The notes below the pieces were generated by a model. It had not been told where the DNA came from. It did not search any database and was given only the letters and a program-made list of their open reading frames with translations. 64,000 nt of DNA, from NCBI GenBank assembly GCA_963281255.1, contig OY725491.1, positions 5,754,857 through 5,818,856 on the forward strand. Direction: 5' to 3'. The translations under genes were made by a program, and so were the position numbers. This DNA comes from Aphrocallistes beatrix. Lineage: Eukaryota > Porifera > Hexactinellida > Sceptrulophora > Aphrocallistidae. Of the stretch, positions 10,800 through 22,700 are shown in pieces (the stretch's first letter is position 1; every line of letters starts with the position of its first letter).

Positions 10800-11640
10800 G
10801 ATAAGAACATATATTTTATCCCCTACTGAGGAAATATGTACATGTAAATCACTCTGGTTAATGCGAATTCCGGATAATACAAACATTTTTGGATCTTCCA
10901 CTTGTGTTGATACTGAGGTTCTACTGTAGTTATTGATAATGTTATCCCTAGAAATAAACAAGTTTTATTCTTTTTGTGGTTATCCGTTCCGTAGATTAGT
11001 GTACATATCCAATCCATTCCATATTTTAGTGAAGCCTGTAATATCGCAATATTTCACAATAATGTGAAAATATATGTATCGGTTTTATCAATTGCTTTCA
11101 ACATGCACACGTGTCTAGGCTCACAACCTATGTATTGTTAGAATGTTATTGATTAAAAAATGCAATTGATAGATTGTGGCCTTACATGTAGTATCATAAG
11201 TTACGTCTACTTAATAATATGCTATGACTTGACTCGACTCAAACCATACGTTTTGACATTGTACTGCTAATTGTAGAATTCGTAAATTCTTTCAACATTC
11301 TTTCAATACATACATGTACATATCTAAATCAGATTGAGTTTTTAACATGATATGTCCCCACTATTTATCTAATGTAATATCCTAATAATTGACTATTCTA
11401 GCTTAATTAGGATCTACATACGTATATATATCATACATACATGATGTAACTGTTTATACAGCATTGTTGCAAAATGGAAAGAATAATGTAAAACTAACAA
11501 TGCTGCTCACATTTAACTATGAGTGAAATACTGGCCTAAAGAATAAATACAAGAATAAATATTAAGTTTCAAAAGAGCCTTGGTTAAATTATTGAGCTGT
11601 GTCATACAGCTTATCGTGCCCATCAGATTGGGCGGAAGTT
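10800..11640 (-). pseudogene. Duplicated 3' flank and last codons of a gene E-like tail
   Basis: Aligns with 49000-50120 without the MITE at 49246-49548. At the right edge, 11578-11640 matches 50067-50130, which in gene E encodes AQSDGHDKLYDTAQ and the stop codon. Similarity ends at about 11640, so only the final codons and 3' flank of this receptor copy remain. Confidence 0.75.
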
Positions 11641-12079
11641 TAAAACTAAAAATCCACAGTAGCAGAATATGAACCTGAAATTCAACTTCTAAGACGACGA
11701 ACTAGTCATTCTTTTGATCAAAAGTATATCTTGAAATATTTAGATTTGAAAAGTTACAAACAAATGAACAATAAAGGAGGAACGAATCAAGATTATTAAT
11801 TTGAACCTTCATTACTACAAACGCTGAAGAATTAGATTGGATACTATAAGAGTGAACTCAATTAAAAATATGATTAAACTAGACTGTATACTCTCTCTGC
11901 AATGTAGAATCCCTCTTTCTTTCCTCAGTTTCATTTATCAAGTAGTTTTCTAATGAAATACTATCGGTCTTTGTTTTCCAACATTTTCTGAATGTCATTA
12001 AGTTCCTTCGCATTGACGCAAATGAGTTTCTCAGTGGAGAGAGCTGTGATGGGTTGGAAGTAGGTAATCACATATCAGT
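11641..12079. other. Intergenic stretch with no recognised gene
   Basis: AT-rich. I see no coding exon, repeat end or structured RNA in it. Confidence 0.4.
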
Positions 12080-12420
12080 GTAATCAAAGACTTACATTTA
12101 TTCAAGTTTACGCACGCCTTTATGTGTTCTTAAATCATTTACTATTATAGCCTATCGATCCCTTGCTCTGTTGAACTTCAATTCTTGGTGGTGCTCTATC
12201 ATATGCAGCATTAAGATGGAAAGAATTGAATAAAATTGAATCGGGTTTGCTATATACGTAATGAATAATCCTATGGTACACAACGGTTAAAAAGAATGTT
12301 AAGCATCTTTGAATTTTAGCAACTACAAATGATTAATTTGTATGATTTGTTTCTCATGGGTAGAAAGTTCGCTTGTAAATACTATTATATAGTTTTAAGT
12401 AAATCAATATGCGTATAAAA
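12080..12420. repeat. Third copy of the gene A/B upstream flank
   Basis: Matches about 6595-6835 and about 32480-32715 in blocks such as TATGGTACACAACGGTTA and AAATGATTAATTTGT. No signal-peptide exon follows it here, so it is a displaced promoter-region duplicate. Confidence 0.7.
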
Positions 12421-12847
12421 TTTCAGAAAAAAGTGACATGTAACCCTATTCTTATTTACAAGGTATATTTCTTTCCTAACCCCAGTTTTAATTTTCAGCT
12501 CTAAAGCCAGCGCTTCCTCTCAATGGACGATCACTCACTTGGAGCTGTCACATTTTAAGTTAGAGAATGCAATAATGTGAAATGCCCCCCCTGGATTCGA
12601 AGATGGCCCATAGACGCAATACAAAATTTAGGGCTGAGCCCCTCTGAAACCCTGAAATTGTCCTTAGATTTAGAAAAGTTCGGCGCCTATGATCCGGGCC
12701 ATTTTCCCGAGTTTGTTTCTCCGCTTGCCCAGGTTTAGAAAATTCTTGTGACCGCCCCTGATTCTATTCCTGGATATTTAAGCAGTTTTCGTGATTAATC
12801 GATGTCACAATACCTTGAATCGACTCGACTGTATAATTAGGTATTTT

Positions 12848-13075
12848 TCTGTCCCGTCCGGCAAATTAAGTACTGACAAAGTTTCCGGAATGATCCTGTC
12901 CCGTCGCGTAAATTAGGCACCTTTTCTGTCCCGTCCCGTAAATTAGGCATCTTGACTCGTCCCGTCCCGTAAATTAGGTACCTAGATTTTCCGGGATGGT
13001 CCCGTCCCGCCCCGTAAATTAGGCATCTAGATTTTACGGGACTGTCCCGTCCCGTCCCGTAAATTAGGGATGCCC
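12848..13075. repeat. Minisatellite with unit near CTGTCCCGTCCCGTAAATTA
   Basis: About six imperfect tandem copies of a unit ending GTAAATTAGGCA with variable spacers (ATCTAGATTTTCCGGGA type). The open frame across it on the minus strand is a by-product of the repeat. Confidence 0.75.
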
Positions 13076-13439
13076 ATTCATTTTCAATGCATCGGATACA
13101 GTCTTGCTTGAATTGTAAATTAATGGGGGAAGTTTCTGGGTGACGAGATATCCAAGCGAAGAAGTGTCTGTCGTCCAATCACGATGCCTAGTGACTTTAA
13201 TTGTTCTCAGAAGTCATTTTGGAAGATTAGAAAAATGGGAATTGAAAAAAGCAAATACATTATAACTCACAAAGGGGTCACAATATAAAGTAATGCAAAA
13301 TCAGGGGTAAATCACTAAGAAAAAAAAAATAGTTCAGGGCAACCTAGGCTGCTAAAAGCCGATATACTACAAATTAAGATTAGTCAAAGAAATGTTTTGT
13401 GCAAATTTACAAGATAAGGCTCTTCAATGAACTTTTTAT

Positions 13440-13768
13440 TTAGGTTTCAGCCTCATCTGGGTTAAAACACGCTTGCTGGGTATCTGATTCAGTCACATCT
13501 ACCGTAGAGTAGAGCTCATTCGTGCAGCCTGCACTCGGAGTTTGCGTGTACATTGGATTAGATATCACTTCAGTCACCATTTCCATTTCAGATACGCAAT
13601 GGTAGATTGGAGGATCATCTAGCGCACCACTAGTATAAAAAGGGTTATTGAATCCTGTCATAATTTCATCAGCTTTCCCAGGTGTTGCAGCTTCCAACTT
13701 GTCAACTTCGTAAATATTGTTCTGATAATCCATGGTTTCAGAAGGGGATTTACGTATCTCAGATTGTT
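13440..13768 (-). CDS. Gene B last exon: tyrosine-rich cytoplasmic tail
   Basis: 109 codons and a TAA stop at 13442-13440. Candidate phosphotyrosine or sorting motifs are NIYEV, NPFYTS, PIYHCV, NPMYTQ and ELYSTV. NIYEV and the NP-x-Y motif recur in the gene C tail. Acidic and Ser/Thr-rich, with no domain. Confidence 0.85.
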
Positions 13769-16700
13769 CTAAAGGGAGAATATTTATTATGAGTAGTGAG
13801 AGTGGTGAGTCTTAGAATTACAAACCACTATTCTGTGAATCAACTAGTATGGCTAGGCCAGAGTATCACCCTAATTATGGAATCCAGACTTATGCATTAG
13901 TAACGGATATTATTGCTACTAGTAGAGGTACATAATATATCAATAACTAGGAAGCGAAGATAACATACATATTTCCATTTTAGATGGGTGTACTGAATTT
14001 AAACATTATTAGAAAACGAACTCTTTATTGGGATACTTAGATAAAAATAGCTTTTTGTTGAAGACTGAGAAATTGATTGAAAACATATCTCAAGTTTGAA
14101 AGAATTCACCTTTATTTTTTCCAATATGCGGCCAGGGGAAGCAGTCATGCCAATCACGCCATGGCCTACCACTTTCGTTGGTACACTATCATCGATTATG
14201 AGGCTATGCATTGACCACATTAAACTTGCCTCCGCAGCCTTTGCAAGAAATACAAATAACGTCCTCAGAAGATAAATATATTTGATGCTACAAAAAGTTA
14301 ATGTTTTTCATACAATGTAATAAAACTCACCAATAGAAGCACCCTGTATTTCAGATTCTTTTATTAAATTCCTTTCAAGAGTATTTGTCTTCCTGAATCG
14401 GTTGCTCGTGAAACTACTTGGAGTGGAGGAACTGGGTGCAGTCTGTTGACTAGATTGATGTGTGTTTGAAAAAGCAGTTTGTTTGCCTCTCCTAAACCGC
14501 GTCAATACTTCTTTATTCCTAAGGACGACTACTAGGAAGAAAACAAATCCCATCGCACCATTGATAATGATGAAAAGCCATTCAAGAATTGAATGCTGAA
14601 TGGTAACATTAAATATTAGAATTAACCAAGGTAGTCCAAGCACTGGCGTCAGCACCAAACCTGTGATGAGCGCATTCTTGGCGATATTTCTTGTTTCATT
14701 GTTTTGAGCAGAGGCCTGAGCTCGTATGATTTGAATTAACGCGATTATCAGGAATACAGCATTGATCAGGATCATAATAAAAATGGGTCCAATGAAAGCC
14801 CAAATGACACCTCCTGTAACGTTAAGGAAACAATGGCTGCTGGCATCCACGTATCGATCTTGTGCTACTGCTATGGTGATGAGTGGAATAAGAAGAGGAA
14901 ATCCCCAACCAAAAATGATCAAATATTTATAAATCTTCTTCGTAGACAAAACATCTAGAAAAGGGATGAATTTTAATTTTGGCCTAGAATTTCACAGATA
15001 AATATAAAATTTAGGAAAATATGCAATATCTGTTTTATAATCATTTATTTTTAAATATGCAAACTTAAGAGTATCCCAAACTCACTTATGACGATCCTGT
15101 ACATGATGAGTATTCCGATACACAGGGTCCAGGTGAACACTGATAGCCAAGTGTAGTGCAGTAAGAATGCAATGATCTTACATAACACTATGTTGTATGT
15201 ACCAACTTGAATACCAAATATGAACAGTCCAGTTGCTAACAGCATAGACAGACAATAGTTGAAGTAGATGATGTTAGCTTCTACCTTGAAGAATGCCTTA
15301 CCAGCAATGATGAAGAGAATGAGAGATATGAATAGAAATATAAATGAGATACTAACAAAGAAATAGCTAAGAGCTGAGAGTACTATTGATTCTATGTAAC
15401 TCTTGCTATTTTTATAAGGAGTAACAAACACTGCAAAGCTTGTGAGATGTGACGATTCACAGTTTGTGAGATTGGATGTCTTTTGCTCTGTGGATAAACC
15501 GTCACTAACCCAGCTTGTATGATTCAAGAACACACAAGTACTTTCTGAAGGTTGGTTAGAATACACATCGAATGAGAATTTTACCTAGACATAACAAAGA
15601 TTAGCAATGAATATACATATATTACGGACCCTATAAGTTTGGCAGTTTTGCGTTGTAAACTCATTTACAAAATCGCATTATTCAAATCGTATCGTTTTTG
15701 CTCTTTTGCTTTTACACCGTATCTGTGCACACATTTCTTATACTTCTATCAATGCATTCTCAATTAGTATCAGTCTAGTTAGCATAGAACCCCCAAATAA
15801 AATCGAAAATAGAGCATATCGTCAGAGAAATGCCACAGGTGAAATCTCATAGTTACTGTATTATTTCCTAAACTGGTAGTAGTCATAATACGTAGTATTG
15901 GTATATTTTGTTTTTTATGGTATTTGCAGCACCATTACCCAAATAGACTTATTAGACGTGTACGTATTATGCGAGTTGTGGTTATAGGAAATGTTTTCCT
16001 ATACTATTAGTATATAGGATCTACTTGTATGATCCTATATAATCAGCCAAGAAACCTGCTGATTTAAAACAAAGAATAATATAGTACAGACTGAGATGTA
16101 CACTAAAAGCTGATTTTTAGTGAAAAATAGCTTTTAGTAAGTAGAACCTTTGTGATTTTGTAAGAAAAACATCTTAAAAATCGAAATAACATAACTATAT
16201 ATATGTAAACAATTGAAAGGGAAAACTGTCTTACATGCGTGGAAATAGTGACATTTTTCTGTCCATAACAACACGTTGATTATTTCATTTGCTTGAAATT
16301 CATAGTAATATAAACTCACATTTTCTGTCAATTCAACTATCCCAGACTTTCCAGCTAGAGCAACAGTCAGAATGTCACTGCCTTGAGTAGGTTGTCCTGA
16401 ATCTGACTCTTTGACCTCAATTCTTTTAACAATGGAGGTTGCAATCTTAGAAGGTAAATTTTTAATGATTACAAAATATAAACACTGTGCAGTGTATATC
16501 GAAGTACATTGTCAAAACTAGTTATGTAACTTATTTGGAATAGATTATATAGTATAGTATGTCACAGTCAGATTGTTTTAAAGCAGGCTAGGATAATTAT
16601 AAACGTTCCTTTGCAAGTAATTATCGTAACTCCAGAAAAGGTGGAAACTCTCACATTCCTTTCTAAAAATGTCACTGGAACCGTACAAAAGTGTGTATTA

Positions 16701-19700
16701 AAATTATTATACATTTCAGATTATATGATTACAAACAAGGGCGCAAAATTTGACGGTTCCCTGTTGCACAGATGAAAAATGCTCAATGTAATATTATCAA
16801 TGAAATATTTCCCTGGTGGAGGGCATGACTTACCGCCAGACTTTTCCCATCAGTTGATAGGATAGCAGCAAGAGTTGTTGAAAGTGTTATCATCACAGAA
16901 TATTCCACATCATCAGAATTCTTCACTGGAAGTTCGATTTCAGTTTTTGTTCCTCCATCTTCACTGCTTTCTAGCTCAACGTTTTGTACAACAATCGTGA
17001 TTAATTGAGACGCAACAGTTTTCACTGAATTCACTTCACTATTTGCTAACTCTTCGCTCAGTCGTTTTGAAAACCTTTCTAGTGTGTTTAGTGTTATCGC
17101 CAATGCTGAAGGAATAGTTGCAACTGTGGATTCTTCTCCTTGCTGAAAAATATTATAATAAACAGCATTAGGAGAACACTAACATCACCTATGGCTTGAT
17201 TATTTTATAAAAACACCATTGCCAACAAATAGATGAAGAATACAATTCATGCAAGGGATTTTAGCTTGATTATCAGTAAATAATATTGCCTATACTACCC
17301 TCTAGCTACAAAATACCTGTGACTCAGTTGATGCTTGTATGTCTGAACTTCCGTTAACAATACTACTCAGTAAGTCCGTTATCTTCTCAGTTGTCTCGTC
17401 ACTGAATGTTCCATTAGTTTTATTAACAATTGTTTGCGCAGTCGTGGCTGCATTCTCAAGTATTTTGTTTTTTTCTTCACCTTCAATATCAACATTATCA
17501 TTTGATGCATCAATAACAACTTTAGCCATATCTGCGGTTTGCCCAGATTTGTCATCAGAAATAGTTTCAGCTTCATCTAACTCATTCATAATATCGTCTA
17601 ATTGTTCTATAATATCTTCTGCTCCTAATGTTGGGGTAGTGGAAGTAGTGGGAATTGTTGTTGTTGTTGAGGTAGTGGGAGTTGTTGTTGTTGTTGTTGT
17701 TGTTGAGGTAGTGGGAGCTGTTGTTGTTGTTGTTGTAGTTGAGGTAGTGGGAGTTGATGTTGTTGGGGTAGTGGGAGTTGATGTTGTTGGGGTAGTGGGA
17801 GTTGATGTTGTCGGGGTAGTGGGAGTTGTCATTGTTTCAACAGAACCACAAGTTATACTGACGTGCTCTCCACTAGCACAGTTGTGTTTTAATGTGTGTG
17901 TGCATTCAAAAATCGTTGATTCATTACCATTACATTCTACATCATCAATTAGAAATGGGTACAAAAGATTGTTTACTTCAACTCCAGTTTCAAAACTAAT
18001 CAAACGGTCCTGTCCCAGTTGTTTGCATACCACTTCACTCGCAATTCTGTCCCATCCATCATCACACACATATCCCCATTGATTCAAATATATTTCTAGG
18101 ACTCCTGAATCCTTGTTAGCCAATCGAATATGCCCATAAGCTATAAGAGAGTCACAATAATACTGATGCAATGGGAGTATACTTATATTTCAAGATTTGT
18201 ACAAAAAGGTAGATCTTAAAATTGGATAAGGTAATATTAGTAACATGAACAAACCTGGAGTGTTGCATTGGAGTTCAACAACATTGTTAGATGGACACGA
18301 TTCAATTGAAGAGGAACAATCACAAAGTGATGTCTCCCTTCCCGTGCACGTGAATCTCCTCTCTAGTATCTGGAGGCCTGAAGTAAGGTCAGAGTTAGAG
18401 ACATTTGAATAAGATAATGCTGTGGATCCTTCATTTTCTCGACACACGACATCTGCATTCTCTTGAGTAAATCCATCTCCACACAAATAATACCATCCAC
18501 CGGAATAATAGCGTACAATCTGAGGATAAGAAGCAGCATTGGGGGCATAGGACTCACATCCATCTAAGTGACGAATAAGAAAACTGAATCACTTATAATA
18601 TATTAGGCGGGGCAAAATAATATCCGTTAATGAAGAAAATTAAGTATTAAAACCTTTACTAACTGAGTTCTACTGTATTTCTTTCCGTAAACATTAAATG
18701 CAATTGAATTAATTGGAAATGGAACTGATTATCATGAAATGCTTTCTTACCAGGTTGACAGTTTAAAGATATTGTATTGATACTGTCGCAATAACTTGCT
18801 AAATGATATCTGCACTCTGATAGTTGAGTTTCATTACCAAAACAAGTAACATCGGAAACAAAACTATTAAGGCTGTAGTAATAGTAGTAGTAGTAGTAGT
18901 CAAAAATTAATGTTGAGGAAACTGAATTTCTGTAACCGAGTTGTCTGCATGCTACGTCACTATCTCCAGTGTCCCATCTCTGAGAACAAATGCCTCTCCA
19001 TTGGTTGTAATAGAGCTGGAGTCTGTTTTGTGATGTTAACCGTATTTGCCCTTGCTCTACAAAAATAAATTAATACCGACTTGTTCATTTTATAAAATGT
19101 ATAACGGCATACTTGAAGATTACGAATAGTTTTAATGGTAGATTTAGTTCACTATGCTCTTAATATTCTACTTTCAAGAATATACTTGTATAATTGATAT
19201 ATTGACACAGAACTTATGAACAATATAATTATATTATACCTGTATTTTTACACTGAATTTCTGCTATGATTCCATCTTCACACGTTTGAATAGAATATGA
19301 ACAGTTGCATAGAGAATGTTCTTTGCCGTTGCAAGTGTATGCTCTATTTGAGATTGCATAATGAACTCCAGTGTTGTTAGATTGAGTTTCTCCTATCGAG
19401 AAGACGCCACCGTATCCTCCCTCACGACATACAACATCAGCAGTCTCCATTGTGAATCCTTGCTTGCAGAGATAGTAGTTGGAATGTCCATCGTAGTATC
19501 TCACTGGTGCAAGATTCTCATCTCCATTTATCAAAATAGATTCACAGTTTTCTAAATATTAGAAAATAAAATCAATATTCGATTATTATTTGTAGAATAT
19601 TAACATAAGACAACTTACCAGTTTCACAATAGAGTTTCACTCTGTAATTGCAGTTACTAGATGTAGTAGTGTAAGGACAGTCTAGTAGATTAGTTTCATT

Positions 19701-22700
19701 TCCAATGCAATCAATATTTGTTTCCCAGTATGTATTATAATTAATAGATACACGATTCCAATTCCTCACGTTGCTGAAACCCTGTTGTCTGCAAGCAACA
19801 ATTGCCTCTTCATTATTGAAATATCCCCCACAAACATATTTCCATTCATCCAAATATATCTCCAAATATTTTCCAATTGATGTAATCCTAATACTTCCAT
19901 TCACTATAAAAAAAAAACATTATTTACATTGCTTATTACTAAAAAAATTAGGTACAATTTTCAGATTTTTATGCAGCCTTAAGAACGTAGAAACACACTT
20001 TCATCCCATCTGTAAGGAGTCGCCACTAACTAATTGAATGAAATACTTTCACGATAAAAGTGGATTTAGTTTTTCGTGTATCATCATGACATCATCATGA
20101 TTGTTAGTATAATATTATAGAGTTAATCATTTTGAATAGTCTATCAATAATATTTTTTATCCCATCCTTCCTTTTTCATGAAATATTAATCTTACCTACA
20201 TTACATGATACACATGATGATGTATTTAAAATTTTAAACAAATAAATAAGTGGGCCAATGTTCAATGAATTGTGCCTAAATAGGTTTTAGATTAGATACT
20301 AACTTTAATATAAATATAAACTTGCTATGTTGACTTTTCTTCCGCAATTAGTTAAAAGCAGAAGAATAAAATCACAAGATACTGCGTAATCATGATGATT
20401 TAACAGATCTCGTAAAGTCTAAAGATGTCATAAATTTTAAATATATTTGTTTGTTCCACCTTCACAAAAATTCCAAAACATTCTATCCTAAACTCTTGCT
20501 ACTTGTAGTTAAGGAGGAATTACATCCGCCTGGAAACTACCACTCATTTAGAACTGTGCACCTATCATACAATAGTAATAGCATATGGATGTATCTTTTA
20601 TTGCTCTAAGTAGTTTCGGGCTTAATGAAAGATTCTACGTACATAATTATACAAAAAGTTGTCCCTTTTATAGTACTTGTGCTACAAAGATTTGTTGCAA
20701 AGAGTTAACGATATTCAGTGGGCATGTGTTTTGTCCAAGTTATCAATGTGTCGTCTTCTATACAACTAATGAAATTGCTAGGTAAAATACCACGGTTGCA
20801 AACAAAAATGATGATCGAGGCGGTAACCTAGGGCCAGTGTGAGTTTCTAACTAAATAAAAATAGTTAAATGATATCACATTAAACATATCATGCAAAACT
20901 ACATCGTCGTCAAACAACAATTGTAAAAATAGCAAGTTTAAGAGCATGAAAAATTCCGAGAGGCGTTCTAAAATGATTATGGGTAAGTTTTCCTTAAAAT
21001 TTCCTTAAAATGCTTTGCTAAATAGTGTACTAGTGGGGATAAGAGTGCACAATGCTTAAATTGTAGTGGCTGCTGGTATGTGTTTGAATGCACAAGGAAT
21101 TTCTTTTCAATTTAATTAATGAGCGTTCAACATTAAGATATTAAACTACCTGGTGTTCCACATTGCACTTCCACAACTGATCCATTCTGACATGACTGCT
21201 GAGAAGTAGTACAGTTGCAAATAGAAGACTCATTTCCAAAACAAAAATGTTGTAGAGGGTAGATCTGCGTGTTCGGTGATAAATCAGACAAACTAACACT
21301 TCTAACTGCAATAGATAGAGTGTTAGAAGTTTCTCTACAAACTACATCTGCATTCTCTTGAGTAAATCCATCTGCACATAGATAGTAACGTTGTTGATTG
21401 ACAAAATACTCTACTATTTGAAAACGTTCTGTAGCAAATGGAGCATGCACTTCGCAATCACCTACAAGATGTTAGGGAGTAATAATTGCAACTAATGATC
21501 GCCATATAATTTTAATAACGCTTGAAACTATGGATTTCAGAGAAGATGTTAGATGAATTAAATGGAATTCAAATCTTCTGAATAAATTGCTTAATTTCTT
21601 TAGTGAGTGCACTCTATCACATGCTTTACTCAATTGGATTCTTACCTCCAGTGCAGTACAATCCGAGATAGTATGTATAAGAGTAACTAGAACTGGAATA
21701 AGAGTTGCATGTGTCGTTAGTGTGACTACAATCAATAATGCTAGATTCGTTCCCATTACAGCTGACTTGAAAGTTGTTTAGAAATAATGTAGCAATCGAA
21801 GTTGTATAATAGTAGTAATTGTAATTAAGAGAACTTGTGAAACCTAGCTGTCTACAAGCTACAGTTGAATCTATAGCACTCCAACTATATGGACAAATAT
21901 AACTCCAACTTCCATTATAGTATATCTCAAGTACATTGCTATAGAGATCGCTGTAGCGAAGAGTCCCTTGATCTAAAATAAGGAGAAGACAACAGATAGT
22001 GATTTTTTTTTCAATATAAATTCAATCAATGCAGCACGTTTAGCTTTATTGTCAACTATAACATATGCTATCTAAACAATTTATAAGATAATAAAATCAA
22101 TATTTATAAAACTAAGTTTAGTACCTGGTTGTGAACATCTAATTTCAGCAATATTACCCTCTGTACATTGCATCTGCATCATTGAACAATCACACAAACT
22201 TGATTCATTACCATTACACGTGATGTTATATGGATAGATCTCATAACTAGTCACTAGCTGAGAGTGGTGTATAGATGATATTGATTCTGCTCCATTCAAA
22301 AATCCGTTTTCACGACAAATTACGTCAGCTTCTTCAGTTGATATTGAGTTAGAGCAAATAAAATACCAATTTTCATTCATGTACATCCTGACAGGCTGTT
22401 CTGATGTATTTTCACCCGAAATATATGATTGGCAACCCTCTATTTGGAATGGATTAACATTATATTACATTATTTGGTGAGTAAAATAAGTTAAATGAAT
22501 AACCTCGTAAACTGTACCTGTTCTGCATGATAAGTAACTTTCATAGTAACAGTAAGATGAGTCATATAAGCACTCTAAAATGTTAGTTTCATTCCCGAAA
22601 CATTGAGGATTTGAAAAAATATTCATTGTAGTATAGCTAATATAAATAGAATTTAAAGTAGATGCATCTCGGTATCCCAAGTACCTACATGCGACATTAG

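Noticed and set aside
12837-13178. Minus-strand frame of 113 codons with repeated LIYGTGR-type peptides
   Set aside because: Produced by the minisatellite at 12848-13075.
17339-18082. Plus-strand Val-rich frame of 247 codons
   Set aside because: Antisense shadow of the SRCR/Thr-stalk/GAIN exon of gene B; no domain and no splice context.
20585-20785. Plus-strand Cys-containing frame of 66 codons in the long gene B intron
   Set aside because: No SRCR or other motif, no splice partner, and about the length expected by chance in AT-rich DNA.
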